A DNA stretch of 64,000 nucleotides from Bacillota bacterium (lineage in GTDB: Bacteria > Bacteroidota > Bacteroidia > Bacteroidales > Bacteroidaceae). The stretch spans positions 24,762-88,761 of the forward strand of contig JAMPFD010000013.1 in assembly GCA_023664625.1 (NCBI GenBank), written 5' to 3'. Under the pieces are notes generated by a model, which had not been told where the DNA came from, made no database searches, and worked only from the letters and a program-made list of their open reading frames with translations. Below are positions 44,883 through 53,537 of the stretch, piece after piece (positions within the stretch are counted from its first letter, which is position 1; each line of letters opens with the position of its first letter). Position numbers and translations under genes: made by a program.

Positions 44883-45150
44883 ATGATATTTGGCGTTTTT
44901 TTGCTTTTACGGGCAGTCTTTACCGGTATATGTCATGGCGTTTGTTTTTGTTTGATATTTTTTTTGCTTTTACGGGCAGTCTTTACCGGTATATGTCGTG
45001 GGGTTTGTTTTTGTTTGGTATTTTTTTTGCTTTTACGGGCAGTCTTTACCGGTATATGTCGTGGGGTTTGTTTTTGTTTGGTATTTTTTTGGCTTTTACG
45101 GGCAGTCTTTACCGATATGTCGTGGCGTTTGTTTTTTGTTTGATATTTTT
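44883..45150. repeat. 63-bp tandem repeat, four copies
   Basis: The motif CTTTTACGGGCAGTCTTTAC recurs at 63-bp spacing (its TTTTAC begins at 44905, 44968, 45031 and 45094) with few differences. Because 63 is a multiple of three, a reading frame of 86 codons (44883-45143) stays open and would encode four 21-residue hydrophobic, cysteine-rich units. A TAATTTTG box lies at 44842-44849, but I see no protein-family support, so it is annotated as a repeat and not a gene. From 44270 to 45269 there is otherwise only the terminators and the candidate RNA. Confidence 0.8.
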
Positions 45151-45219
45151 TAGTGATTTCACAGCCATACCTCATTGCCGTGGCCTGGCGATGCATGGGG
45201 ACACGTCGGGTTATGGATG

Positions 45220-45258
45220 GCCTTCAAGCGTGCCGTCGTGGACGGCACGCTTGAAGGC
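45220..45258. other. Perfect 18-bp hairpin with 3-nt loop, no T-run
   Basis: GCCTTCAAGCGTGCCGTC at 45220-45237 pairs exactly with 45241-45258 across GTG. It sits 11 bp beyond the stop of the minus-strand flavoprotein gene. Neither side has a T-run, so a factor-independent terminator is not indicated. Confidence 0.7.
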
Positions 45259-45269
45259 TGTGGTGCAGT

Positions 45270-45890
45270 TTATTTTATGAAGTTGGTCATTTGCGTTTCC
45301 TCTTCAAAGACCGGGTTGCCGAAGTGTTCCTTGCCGAGTCGTATGCTTTTGATAAGGAATGCCATATTTTTCCCGAGCCTTCTCATTGTCTGCAATCCCT
45401 CGGCGTCCAGGGCGGCCTCTCCCGGAGTGCGTCCGTAGACCATGTTCCAGTATTGAGAACTGGCGACGGGCATTCCGCAGATGGTGAAATATTTGTTGAG
45501 GACGTCAAATGTCGAGGACATTCCTCCCCGTCGTGCCACGGTTACGGCGGCACCGACTTTCATTGTCTTGTCAAACTTTGCCGAAAGGAAGAGTCTGTCG
45601 AGAAATGCGAGCAGTGTGCCGTTCGGTGATGCGTAATAGACGGGTGAGCCTATGACAAGTCCGTCTGCCATCCGGAATTTCTCTGCTATTTCGTTGACAT
45701 CATCGTCGAAGACGCATTTTTTCAGTTCTCCGCACTTGTAGCAGCTGATGCATCCGCGGATATTCTTGTGTCCGACATGGACCATCTCTGTGGCGATGCC
45801 CTCTGCCTCGAGTGTTTTCCGTACTTCGTCCAGTGCTATGTATGTATTTCCTTTCTTTTTGGGGCTTCCGTTTATGAGCAGTACTTTCAT
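45270..45890 (-). CDS. NADPH-dependent FMN reductase-like flavoprotein
   Basis: The 206-residue protein begins MKVLLINGSPKKKGNTYIAL, the flavodoxin-like FMN phosphate loop, with CISCYKCGELKKCVFDDDV in the next segment, a cysteine cluster seen in the iron-sulfur flavoprotein/NAD(P)H oxidoreductase branch, and GSPVYYASPNGTLLAFLDR after it. Such proteins shuttle electrons to unknown acceptors. The reading frame is open 17 codons upstream but lacks family similarity there, so 45890 is the chosen start. It shares its strand with the Nudix gene 108 bp upstream. Confidence 0.85.
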   Translation of the reverse strand: MKVLLINGSPKKKGNTYIALDEVRKTLEAEGIATEMVHVGHKNIRGCISCYKCGELKKCVFDDDVNEIAEKFRMADGLVIGSPVYYASPNGTLLAFLDRLFLSAKFDKTMKVGAAVTVARRGGMSSTFDVLNKYFTICGMPVASSQYWNMVYGRTPGEAALDAEGLQTMRRLGKNMAFLIKSIRLGKEHFGNPVFEEETQMTNFIK

Positions 45891-45998
45891 GTTTCTGTAT
45901 TTTAATGTGTCATTATGGATTTCGTATTGATGTTTTGTCATTGAGTTTCCGTTGTCAGGATTTGATGCTGCGGCAGGTTTTCCGCGCGTGTGCTTTCT

Positions 45999-46589
45999 TT
46001 ATGTTTCCGAGTCCGGCATGGCATTTTTTTCCGATGCAAAATATTTCCACAGCGGTGCGGCCATGAGTGCCTGCTTTATCTCGCCGTCCGTCAGCAGTTT
46101 TCTTACATCTTTCTTGTCCATGAGATGGACGGAGATGTCCTCCGTTGCTTCAAGATGCTGTCCGGATATGCGCTCAACGTCTGTTGCGAGGAAGCAGTAT
46201 GTCATGTTTGTCATTGTGCTTGGGTTTGCCGAGACCGTCATCCACAGTTTCCACGTTCCTTTTCCGTATCCGGTTTCCTCGTACAGTTCGCGTTGTGCGG
46301 AGGTGAGCGGTTCCTCTCCTTCGTCGCATACGCCGGCGCACAGTTCGAAGCAGGTTTTTCCGATGCCGTGCCTGTACTGCCGGATGAGCACGAGCTGTCC
46401 TTCCTTGGTGACGGCAATGACATTGATCCAGTCGGGGTATTCAAGGACATAGTACTCCGGGATTTCGGCACCGTTTGGCAGTCTTACGTGGTCTCTCCTT
46501 GCTGTCAGCCACGGTCTTCTGATGAGATATTCGCTTTTAAGGAGTTCCCATTTCTTTTCGTCCTTTGCGTTCTTTTTTATTGTTTTCAT
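45999..46589 (-). CDS. Nudix hydrolase, ADP-ribose pyrophosphatase-like
   Basis: The 196-residue protein has an intact Nudix box: GVCDEGEEPLTSAQRELYEETGYG (about residues 104-127) matches Gx5Ex7REUxEExGU. The preceding IRQYRHGIGKTCFELCAG is typical of ADP-ribose pyrophosphatases, which cleave ADP-ribose to AMP and ribose-5-phosphate. In contrast to AraR in this window, the catalytic glutamates are present, so it is likely an enzyme. The exact substrate is not fixed. Confidence 0.88.
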   Translation of the reverse strand: MKTIKKNAKDEKKWELLKSEYLIRRPWLTARRDHVRLPNGAEIPEYYVLEYPDWINVIAVTKEGQLVLIRQYRHGIGKTCFELCAGVCDEGEEPLTSAQRELYEETGYGKGTWKLWMTVSANPSTMTNMTYCFLATDVERISGQHLEATEDISVHLMDKKDVRKLLTDGEIKQALMAAPLWKYFASEKNAMPDSET

Positions 46590-46825
46590 GATTGGCGTGG
46601 TTCCCGATGTGTATTTGTTTCAGGAATCAGTGCAAAATTAAGATTTTTTCCCGTAATGGCATAATCTTTTCCCGAATAATTTTCTTCTGAGGCTAAAACT
46701 CATGGAAGTTCGGGCAAAGGTGTCGTATGCGTATGATAATCTGCCGCCGTGCCATGGTTTGCCGGAGAATTCTCTTTTTTTTAGCGAAAAAAATGATTTG
46801 CGGATAGTTTCTCGGTAAATTTCAT

Positions 46826-46833
46826 TATTTTTG
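46826..46833 (+). promoter_or_regulatory. -7 box of the DUF2130 transcript
   Basis: TATTTTTG, about 170 bp upstream of the gene start, so a long leader is predicted. No good -33 element at the normal spacing. Confidence 0.45.
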
Positions 46834-46839
46834 TATTTG

Positions 46840-47004
46840 GAAAGAGGAGGAGCTGAGAGTTTTCATGATGGGAAAAGGAACAGGGCATGTCTGCATTTTC
46901 TTCAAAGTGCGAAGAAAGCCTGAAAGGTCCGTGTCTTGCTTCTGTGCCCATGGACAAAAAAGTGACACTGCATACAAGAACAGATTACAGTAACCGTATA
47001 GCTT
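46840..47004 (+). ncRNA. Structured-looking leader or small RNA upstream of the DUF2130 gene
   Basis: Between the -7 box and the ATG at 47005 lies about 165 nt with several complementary stretches: GGGCA with TGCCC, TTCTTC with GAAGAA in a tight hairpin, GGTCC with GGAC, and GTGTC with GACAC. A 42-codon ORF, starting MMGKGTGHVCIFFKV, runs from 46865 to 46993, and the opposite strand is also open for 67 codons. That both strands are open suggests composition constraints rather than coding. I cannot match it to a known riboswitch: it lacks the cobalamin and TPP core sequences. The gap 46590-47004 holds nothing else that I can support. Confidence 0.4.
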
Positions 47005-48381
47005 ATGAAAGAGTTGAAGTGCCCGCACTGCGGGCAGGTGTTCCGGGTTGACGAAGCGGGCTATGCTTCAATCCTCAGTCAGGTGAAGAATGCAGAGCTT
47101 GAAGAGGAGATAGCTCGCAGGCTTGCAGAAATGGCCTCACGGCAAAGGGCTGAGCAGGAGCTTGCGGCGGCAAGGTCGGAGCAGGCTTTCCGCGCCCGTA
47201 TTGCCGGCAAGGATTTGGAGATTGGTGCAAAAGAGGCTGAGATCGGCAGAATCAGGAGTGAGAAGGACTCGGAAATCGCTCTTTTGAAGAGCCGGCTGGA
47301 AAGCATGGCGGCTCAGAAGGAGAGCGAGCTGAGCCTGGCACTTGCAGAGAAGGACAAGACCATTGCGCAGCTTAATTCCGCTATAGAGCAGAGCGACGCC
47401 AGGATGCAGCTTGCCGTCATGGAAGAGCGCAGCAAATCCCGGCAGGCGGTGCAGCGGAAGGAGGCGGAAATTACGGCGCTCCGTTCTTCTGCCGAGCTGG
47501 AGAAGCGCGAGGCGCAGATTCATGAGGCGGCGCTCATAAGGCGTCATGAGTATGAGCTGCGCATGAAGCAGGAGCAGGTCGACTATTACAAGGACCTGAA
47601 GACGCGGATGTCCACCAAGATGGTCGGCGAGACGCTTGAGCAGCATTGCAGCATAGAGTTCGAGCAGTACATCCGTCCTATGATGCCCTGTGCCTGTTTC
47701 GAAAAGGACAATGATGCGAGCGGGGGTTCGAAGGGCGACTTTATATTCCGCGATTCGGAGGACGGCACGGAGTACATTTCCATCATGTTCGAGATGAAGA
47801 ACGAGATGGACACCACGGCTGTGAAGCACAAGAATGACGATTTCCTGAAGAAGCTCGACGAGGACAGGCGTAAGAAAGGCTGTGAGTTTGCCGTGCTCGT
47901 GAGTCTGCTTGAGGCGGACAACGAGTTGTACAACAACGGCATTGTCAACAAGTCCCACGTCTATCCCAAGATGTATGTGATCCGTCCGCAGTTCTTTGTT
48001 CCCTTCATAAATCTTCTTGTGCAGGCTTCCAGGAAGAGCCTGGAGTACAAGAAGCAGCTGATTCTTGCGCAGAGCAAGGAGGTGGACGTCACGAATTTCG
48101 AGAGCAAGATAGAGGATTTCAAGACGAAGTTCGGCCGTCATTATGAGCTTGCCTCCAAGAAATTCGGTGAGGCGGTCAAGGACATTGACGCTACCATTGC
48201 CAGGCTGCAGAAGGTGCGCGAGCTGCTTGTCGGTTCGGAGAAGAATCTCCGTCTTGCCAATCAGGACACGGAGGAGCTTACCATCCGCAAGCTGACGTAC
48301 AGGAATCCGACGATGAAGGCCAAGTTCGACGAGGCAAGGAAGGGCGGCGGAGTTGTTCCGGCCGGCGACGGCGGAGAGTGA
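47005..48381 (+). CDS. DUF2130-domain protein with long coiled coil
   Basis: A 458-residue protein. The N-terminus [19 protein letters not shown] has a CxxC pair resembling half a zinc ribbon. Residues 28 to about 200 are a heptad-rich, charged coiled coil, then the DUF2130 domain (about 200-400; [29 protein letters not shown] and [23 protein letters not shown]), whose acidic and lysine residues suggest a restriction-endonuclease-like fold, and a helical tail. Function is not established; DNA- or nucleoid-related roles have been suggested for relatives. It is a single-gene unit between GC-rich neighbours. Confidence 0.82.
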   Translation: MKELKCPHCGQVFRVDEAGYASILSQVKNAELEEEIARRLAEMASRQRAEQELAAARSEQAFRARIAGKDLEIGAKEAEIGRIRSEKDSEIALLKSRLESMAAQKESELSLALAEKDKTIAQLNSAIEQSDARMQLAVMEERSKSRQAVQRKEAEITALRSSAELEKREAQIHEAALIRRHEYELRMKQEQVDYYKDLKTRMSTKMVGETLEQHCSIEFEQYIRPMMPCACFEKDNDASGGSKGDFIFRDSEDGTEYISIMFEMKNEMDTTAVKHKNDDFLKKLDEDRRKKGCEFAVLVSLLEADNELYNNGIVNKSHVYPKMYVIRPQFFVPFINLLVQASRKSLEYKKQLILAQSKEVDVTNFESKIEDFKTKFGRHYELASKKFGEAVKDIDATIARLQKVRELLVGSEKNLRLANQDTEELTIRKLTYRNPTMKAKFDEARKGGGVVPAGDGGE

Positions 48382-48465
48382 CGGCCCGGTTCTTGCGGAG
48401 GTTGCAGGAAACGGCTGACGTGCGTGGCTTTCATGAGCAATTGTGGCATGGCTGTTAACGTGAGC

Positions 48466-48968
48466 ATGTTGTTTTTATATAAAATTGGCATTATTTCCAC
48501 CTGTTTCCGTGTGGTTTTCCGTGAAATCCGTGCGTTTTTCCGGAGGAATCATGAGACAGGCGGAAATATCGCACGGATTTTTTCCTCTGTTGCGGTACGG
48601 TGGCTGTCTGCCGTCGGACAAACGGTATGCAGATGGCTTGTATTTTTCCGTAAGGCCCTTTGGATTTTTCGTAAAGCCCTTTGGATTTCTTGTAAGGTCC
48701 TTTGGATTTTTTGTAAGGTCCTTTGGATTTCTTGTAAAGCCCTTTGGATTTTTTGTAAAGTCCTTTGAATTTTTGTAGAATCCGATGTTTTTCCCGGAAA
48801 AACTTACTGTTTTGGTGGAATCTGACGGTTGTTTTTCTTATGAAAAGCGTCTGCTGCTTCGTTCCGGAGTGTTTTTCGGGCAAAAATGTCTGATTTTCCG
48901 TGCAGAAACAGTGTTATTTGGTGTGAAAAACAGTGTTATGGAGTGTAAAAAAATTATGATGCGTTAAG
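48466..48968. repeat. Repeat element B: divergent copy of element A
   Basis: A 503-bp element without a convincing gene. Its opening (GTTGTTTTTATATAAAAT, then CTGTTT, TTTTCCGT, AAAT and TGCG) aligns with element A. The interior 48655-48780 holds six clean 21-bp units, such as GCCCTTTGGATTTTTCGTAA, preceded by one decayed unit. The 3' end is two 22-bp units beginning GTTATTTGG and GTTATGGAG (48913 and 48935) with AAATTATGATGCGTTAAG as in A. On the minus strand the 21-bp units would read as basic heptads like YKKSKGL; element A's read as FRKSADG in one frame, but the flanking frames are not alike. The gap 48382-49138 also holds the hairpin at 49083-49118. Confidence 0.75.
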
Positions 48969-49082
48969 GTTCCGTGGAATCGGGGCGGCAGTTGGCGGCG
49001 GTATGTCTCCAGTGCCTTTTGCCGTGCCGTTGTTATTAGGAGCCGTGCTGTTGTTGTGTGGTGTACACGTGGGTATTGACGT

Positions 49083-49118
49083 AAGAATCCCGGAAGTCAT
49101 GGGGCTTCCGGGATTCTT
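49083..49118. terminator. Hairpin between repeat element B and nqrF
   Basis: AAGAATCCCGGAAG at 49083-49096 pairs exactly with 49105-49118 across an 8-nt loop. T-run TTTT on the plus side; on the minus side it lies about 20 bp after the nqrF stop, so it can end the nqr operon. Confidence 0.8.
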
Positions 49119-49138
49119 TTCATGTCTGTGCGACGGTT

Positions 49139-50413
49139 TTATCCGCCGAAGTTGTCGAAGCGTATCATTTCGTCCTCCACGCCGAGTGAGTGGAGAAGGT
49201 CGAGCACTGTCTTTGCCATCATCGGAGGTCCGCAGAGGTAGTATTCGCAATCCTCCGGGTTCTCATGCTGCTTGAGGTATGTGTCGCCCATTACCGGTGC
49301 CACGAATCCCGGTGTGTACTTCACGCCTGCAGCGTCTGCCTTTGGGTCAGGACGGTCGAGTGCGAGATGGAAGTGGAAGTTGTCGAAGTCCTTTTCGAGC
49401 TGTAGGAAGTCGTCGAGGAACGGAATTTCCTCCAGGGCGCGTGCGCCGTAGAAGTAGTGCATTTCGCGGTCGCGTGTGTTCAGCGTCTTGAGCATGTGCA
49501 TGATCTGTGCGCGCAGAGGAGCCATTCCGGCGCCGCCGCCGACCCATATCATCTCGCGTCCCGTTCCGTACTGCGGGCGGAACTCGCCGTAAGGGCCTGA
49601 CATGATTACTTTGTCACCCGGCTTGAGCGAGAATATGTATGACGATGCGATTCCCGGGTTTACGTCCATGAAGCCCGGTCCCTGGTCCTTTGGCTTGAAC
49701 GGCGGGGTTGCGATACGCACGTTGAGGGTGATGATGTCGCCCTCGTCGGGGTAGTTTGCCATGGAGTAGGCGCGGATTGTCGGTGTAGGGTTGCTGCACT
49801 TCAGGCCGAACAGTCCGAACTTCTCCCATGCAGGGAGGTAAGTGTCGCCGATAAGGCTCTTGTCGATGTCCTTGTCGTAGTCCATCTCGAATGCAGGGAT
49901 ACGGATCTGTGCGTAGGAGCCCGGCTCGAAGTCCATGTGTTCTCCCGGAGGGAGTGCCACTTTGTACTCCTTGATGAAGGTTGCGACGTTGCGGTTGCCG
50001 ATCACCGTGCATTCCCATTCCTTTACGCCCATGACGGACTCGTCGACGTGAAGTTTCATGTCACTCTTGACCTTGCACTGGCATCCGAGGCGCCAGCCGG
50101 CCTTTATCTCCTTGCGTGAGAAGTGAGGCTTCTCGGAGTCAAGAATCTCGCCGCCGCCTTCGAGGACCTGCACCTTGCACTGTCCGCAGGATGCCTTGCC
50201 GCCGCAGGCGGAAGGGAGGTAGATTCCGTTCTCGTTGAGGGTTGTCATTACAGAGTTGCCCTGTGGTACGTCAAGGACGGTGTCGTTGTTGATTGTGATC
50301 TTGACGTTGCCGCTTGGCGACAGGTAGTTTTTTGCCACGAGCAGGATGATGACCAGCAGGATGATGACCACCAGGAATACGCCAATGCTCGCTAAGATAA
50401 AATTAATGTCCAT
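49139..50413 (-). CDS. nqrF: Na+-translocating NADH:quinone reductase subunit F
   Basis: NqrF takes electrons from NADH. The 424-residue protein has one N-terminal membrane helix, a 2Fe-2S domain with CGGKASCGQC (residues near 70-79) and a fourth cysteine in GCQCKV, then FAD-binding RAYSMANYP and NAD-binding GGGAGMAPLRAQI with a terminal CGPPMM. All redox sites seem intact. It is the last gene of the nqr operon, 19 bp after nqrE. Confidence 0.97.
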   Translation of the reverse strand: MDINFILASIGVFLVVIILLVIILLVAKNYLSPSGNVKITINNDTVLDVPQGNSVMTTLNENGIYLPSACGGKASCGQCKVQVLEGGGEILDSEKPHFSRKEIKAGWRLGCQCKVKSDMKLHVDESVMGVKEWECTVIGNRNVATFIKEYKVALPPGEHMDFEPGSYAQIRIPAFEMDYDKDIDKSLIGDTYLPAWEKFGLFGLKCSNPTPTIRAYSMANYPDEGDIITLNVRIATPPFKPKDQGPGFMDVNPGIASSYIFSLKPGDKVIMSGPYGEFRPQYGTGREMIWVGGGAGMAPLRAQIMHMLKTLNTRDREMHYFYGARALEEIPFLDDFLQLEKDFDNFHFHLALDRPDPKADAAGVKYTPGFVAPVMGDTYLKQHENPEDCEYYLCGPPMMAKTVLDLLHSLGVEDEMIRFDNFGG

Positions 50414-50432
50414 TGTTTATTCCTTTCCTGTT

Positions 50433-51056
50433 TTAGATTTTTAGACCAGAGAAACACATGAATGCCATTGCCATCAGTCCTACGGTGATGAAGGTTATGC
50501 CGAGTCCGCGCAGCGGCTTTGGCACGTCGGAGTAGGCGAGCTTCTCGCGGATTGCGCCGAGGAGGCATATCGCGAGTGTCCATCCGATGCCGGAGCCGAC
50601 GGCGAATGCGACGGTGTCGGCAACTCCGCCGATGTACTGTGAGTTGGCGGGGGCGAGGTTTATGCGCTGCTGCATGAAGAGCGACGCGCCCATGATTGCG
50701 CAGTTCACGGCAATCAGCGGAAGGAAGATGCCGAGAGCGGCATAGAGTGACGGGGAGAAACGCTCCACGACCATCTCCACAAGCTGCACGATGCCGGCAA
50801 TGACTGCAATGAATAGTATCAGTGAGAGGTAGGAAAGGTCTACGCCGAGGATTCCGTCAGCGGCAAGCACCTTTGTCTGCAGCAGGTAGTCGACAGGCAC
50901 GGTGATGAGAAGTACGAACGTTACGGCGCATCCGAGTCCGAATGATGTCTTTACGCTCTTTGACACGGCGAGGTATGAGCACATGCCGAGGAAGAATGCG
51001 AAGATCATGTTGTCCACAAAGATGCTGCGGAAGAAAAGTGAGATTATATGCTCCAT
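50433..51056 (-). CDS. nqrE: Na+-NQR subunit E
   Basis: A 207-residue protein with six hydrophobic segments. [23 protein letters not shown] near the N-terminus is the NqrE/RnfA hallmark, whose cysteine, together with one in NqrD, holds the intramembrane iron-sulfur centre. [25 protein letters not shown] closes the protein. It starts 2 bp after nqrD. Confidence 0.96.
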   Translation of the reverse strand: MEHIISLFFRSIFVDNMIFAFFLGMCSYLAVSKSVKTSFGLGCAVTFVLLITVPVDYLLQTKVLAADGILGVDLSYLSLILFIAVIAGIVQLVEMVVERFSPSLYAALGIFLPLIAVNCAIMGASLFMQQRINLAPANSQYIGGVADTVAFAVGSGIGWTLAICLLGAIREKLAYSDVPKPLRGLGITFITVGLMAMAFMCFSGLKI

Positions 51057-51058
51057 GA

Positions 51059-51685
51059 TTATGCCTCCTTATAGAAATATGCACGATGAATCCAGATGAC
51101 CGCACCGCAGAGGATGAGGGCCATTGCCGGCATTGTCATCATGCCGTTGTTGATGTAGCCGAGGTCGTAGAGACTTTCCGGAAGGATCTGGAATCCGAGA
51201 AGTGAACCGCGGCCGAAGAACTCGCGCACTGCACCGACGGCGACAAGGATATATGCGTATCCGAGACCGTTGCCGATACCGTCAAGGAATGACGGCCATG
51301 GGGAGTTGATTGAGGCGAATGCCTCGAGGCGTCCCATGAGGATGCAGTTCGTGATGATAAGGCCGACATATACCGACAGCTCCACGCTGACATCGTAGAC
51401 AAATGCCTTGAGTATCTGGTTGACGATTGTCACAAGGGCTGCGACGACAACCAGCTGCACGATGATTCGGATGCGTGAAGGTATCGTCTTGCGGATGAGT
51501 GAGATGATTACGTTGGCGAACGCTGTGATGACTGTCACGGCAAGTCCCATGACGATTGCCGGCTTCAGCTGTGATGTCACGGCGAGGGCTGAGCAGATGC
51601 CTAGCACCTGTACGAGGACAGGGTTGTTGCCGTTGAGAGGAGTCATGAAGACATCCTGATTCTCTTTTGAAAATAATTTAGACAT
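51059..51685 (-). CDS. nqrD: Na+-NQR subunit D
   Basis: A 208-residue six-helix membrane protein. [23 protein letters not shown] carries the conserved cysteine of NqrD/RnfE, and [12 protein letters not shown] and [13 protein letters not shown] follow in order. NqrD pairs with NqrE in the membrane core. It lies 16 bp after nqrC. Confidence 0.96.
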   Translation of the reverse strand: MSKLFSKENQDVFMTPLNGNNPVLVQVLGICSALAVTSQLKPAIVMGLAVTVITAFANVIISLIRKTIPSRIRIIVQLVVVAALVTIVNQILKAFVYDVSVELSVYVGLIITNCILMGRLEAFASINSPWPSFLDGIGNGLGYAYILVAVGAVREFFGRGSLLGFQILPESLYDLGYINNGMMTMPAMALILCGAVIWIHRAYFYKEA

Positions 51686-51701
51686 GTCTTGTTTCCTCCT
51701 G

Positions 51702-52349
51702 TTATTTGTTTATGTTTAAGAAATCGCTGTATTTCTTCAATGACTCTTTGAACATGTTGTCCACGCCGTTGCATGTGAGGGTCGCTCCGGTGACTCCGTC
51801 AACGGTGAAGTCCTTTTCCTCAGGCTTTATGTCTGTGGCTTTCTTGACGCCGAGCTTGACTTCGCCGTCAATGATGGCTTTCTTGCCCTTGAACTGGTCC
51901 TGCCATGCTTTTGAGTCCTTGATTTCCGCTCCAAGGCCTGCGGTCTCGCTCTCGTGGTTGAAGTAGGCACCGTAGACGGTCTGCTTGTCGGCGTTGAGGG
52001 CTACGTAGCCCCATACCGGTCCCCAGAGTCCCATGCCTTTTACGGAGAGGATGTACTTGTCCTCGCCGTTGTGCTTGCAGGTGTAGATTATGGAGCTGGT
52101 CTCCGCATCAACGGTATCGGTCATTACCACGATGTTCTTGTATTGAGCTTCTGCGTCGGCATCGTCGGCAAACTCACGGATGTCAAGTGCCGCAAGTACC
52201 TGCTTCTTGACGTCGAGAGCTACGTTTTTGTCCTGCTTCTCCTTCAGTGAGGAGTATACGAAAGCAAGGCAGAAGGCAACAACCACTACGAGTACAATAC
52301 TATATATAATAATGTACGAGTTACTGTTTGTATTAAGTTTCTTTGCCAT
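51702..52349 (-). CDS. nqrC: Na+-NQR subunit C
   Basis: A 215-residue protein with one N-terminal membrane helix (SYIIIYSIVLVVVVAFCLAF) and a periplasmic FMN-binding domain. DGVTGATLTCNGVDNM near the C-terminus contains the [ST]GATx[ST] motif, where a threonine carries covalently bound FMN after ApbE acts. No apbE gene lies in the window. It lies 15 bp after nqrB. Confidence 0.95.
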   Translation of the reverse strand: MAKKLNTNSNSYIIIYSIVLVVVVAFCLAFVYSSLKEKQDKNVALDVKKQVLAALDIREFADDADAEAQYKNIVVMTDTVDAETSSIIYTCKHNGEDKYILSVKGMGLWGPVWGYVALNADKQTVYGAYFNHESETAGLGAEIKDSKAWQDQFKGKKAIIDGEVKLGVKKATDIKPEEKDFTVDGVTGATLTCNGVDNMFKESLKKYSDFLNINK

Positions 52350-52364
52350 AATGATTGTCCTCCT

Positions 52365-53537
52365 TTATTTCTTTAAACGGTTAGCACGGCGGGAAATGTT
52401 GCGCTGGACCACGCACCAGTCGATGAGAGGGGCGCAGACGTTCATCAGCAGGATGGCGAGCATCATGCCTTCAGGATAGCCTGGGTTCATGACGCGGACA
52501 ACTACGGCGACAAAGCCGATGAGGAAGCCGTAAATCCATTTGCCGCATTCTGTACGTGCTGCTGTTACAGGGTCGGTCGCCATGAACACTGCGCCGAAGG
52601 CAAAGCCGCCAAGCACAAGCTGGTCATACCATGTCATGGGGGACATGCCGAGGCTGTTGAACATCCATGCTGTCAGACCGCCGCCGACAAATACTGAAAG
52701 CATGATTCTCCATGATGCCACACCTGTAATGAGCAGGAGGAGGGCGCCAAGCAGGATTGCTATGACGGAAGTCTCACCCATAGACCCCGGGATAAGGCCG
52801 ATTACGGCATTCACGGTGTCGACGGAATAGCTTGAATTCTGTGCCTGTGCCACGAGGCCGAGAGGCGTCGCAGCTGTTGTAGCGTCTGCAACTTGGTATC
52901 CCATGCCGAAGATCTGATCTTTTGCCACCCAGCAGTTGTCGCCGGACATTACGGTAGGGTAGGAGAAGAACAGGAATGCGCGTGCGGCAAGTGCAGGATT
53001 TACGAAGTTCATGCCTGTACCTCCGAAAATCTCCTTGCAGAAGATGACAGAGAATGCGCATGCAAGTGCAAGGCACCAAAGCGGGCAGTTAACAGGAATG
53101 ACCATCGGAATAAGGATGCCTGTTGCAAGGTAGCCTTCCTGGATTTCCTCATGTTTCCACTGTGCCCATGCAAATTCTATGGCCAGACCCACAATGTAGC
53201 TGACAAGAATTTTAGGGAGCATCTGCAGGAAACCATAGATGAACATCGTGACATGGCAGGCGTCGGCAGGAAGTGTGCCGCCGTTAGCAAGCAGTGCGTT
53301 CTGGTAGCCGATGTTGTACATGCCGAACAGCAGTGCCGGTACAAGGGCTATGATTACAAAGCTGATGATGCGCTTTGAGTCCACAGCGTCATGGATGTGA
53401 GTTCCGCTCTGTGATGTGGTGTTCGGCACGAAGAGGAAAGATTCAAAGCCCTCGAATACACTTCCGAAAGCCTGAAGTTTTCCGCCCGGCTCAAAGTTTG
53501 GCTTGATAGAGTCGAGATATTTCTTTAATGGATTCAT
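52365..53537 (-). CDS. nqrB: Na+-NQR subunit B
   Basis: NqrB is the large membrane subunit, with riboflavin and covalent FMN and the presumed sodium path. The 390-residue protein has ten or so hydrophobic segments. VADATTAATPLGLV is the place expected for the FMN threonine (the SGAT-like motif is altered but keeps threonines); KEIFGGTGMNFVNPALAARAF and GAVFMATDPVTAARTECGKWIYG are family landmarks. Its start overlaps the nqrA stop by one base (ATG/TAA sharing). Confidence 0.95.
   Translation of the reverse strand: MNPLKKYLDSIKPNFEPGGKLQAFGSVFEGFESFLFVPNTTSQSGTHIHDAVDSKRIISFVIIALVPALLFGMYNIGYQNALLANGGTLPADACHVTMFIYGFLQMLPKILVSYIVGLAIEFAWAQWKHEEIQEGYLATGILIPMVIPVNCPLWCLALACAFSVIFCKEIFGGTGMNFVNPALAARAFLFFSYPTVMSGDNCWVAKDQIFGMGYQVADATTAATPLGLVAQAQNSSYSVDTVNAVIGLIPGSMGETSVIAILLGALLLLITGVASWRIMLSVFVGGGLTAWMFNSLGMSPMTWYDQLVLGGFAFGAVFMATDPVTAARTECGKWIYGFLIGFVAVVVRVMNPGYPEGMMLAILLMNVCAPLIDWCVVQRNISRRANRLKK

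Noticed and set aside
44883-45143. 86-codon ORF over the 63-bp repeat
   Set aside because: Open frame is explained by a period divisible by three; annotated as a repeat.
46840-47004. TPP or cobalamin riboswitch, because CTGAGA and GC-rich helices occur
   Set aside because: The other required core sequences of both classes are absent, and the downstream gene is unrelated to either vitamin.
47137-48141. 334-codon minus-strand ORF opposite the DUF2130 gene
   Set aside because: Shadow of a coiled-coil coding frame; leucine-rich low-complexity product without family similarity.
48491-48883. 130-codon minus-strand ORF inside element B with YKKSKGL heptads
   Set aside because: The periodic peptide follows directly from a 21-bp DNA repeat; no start signal or family support.
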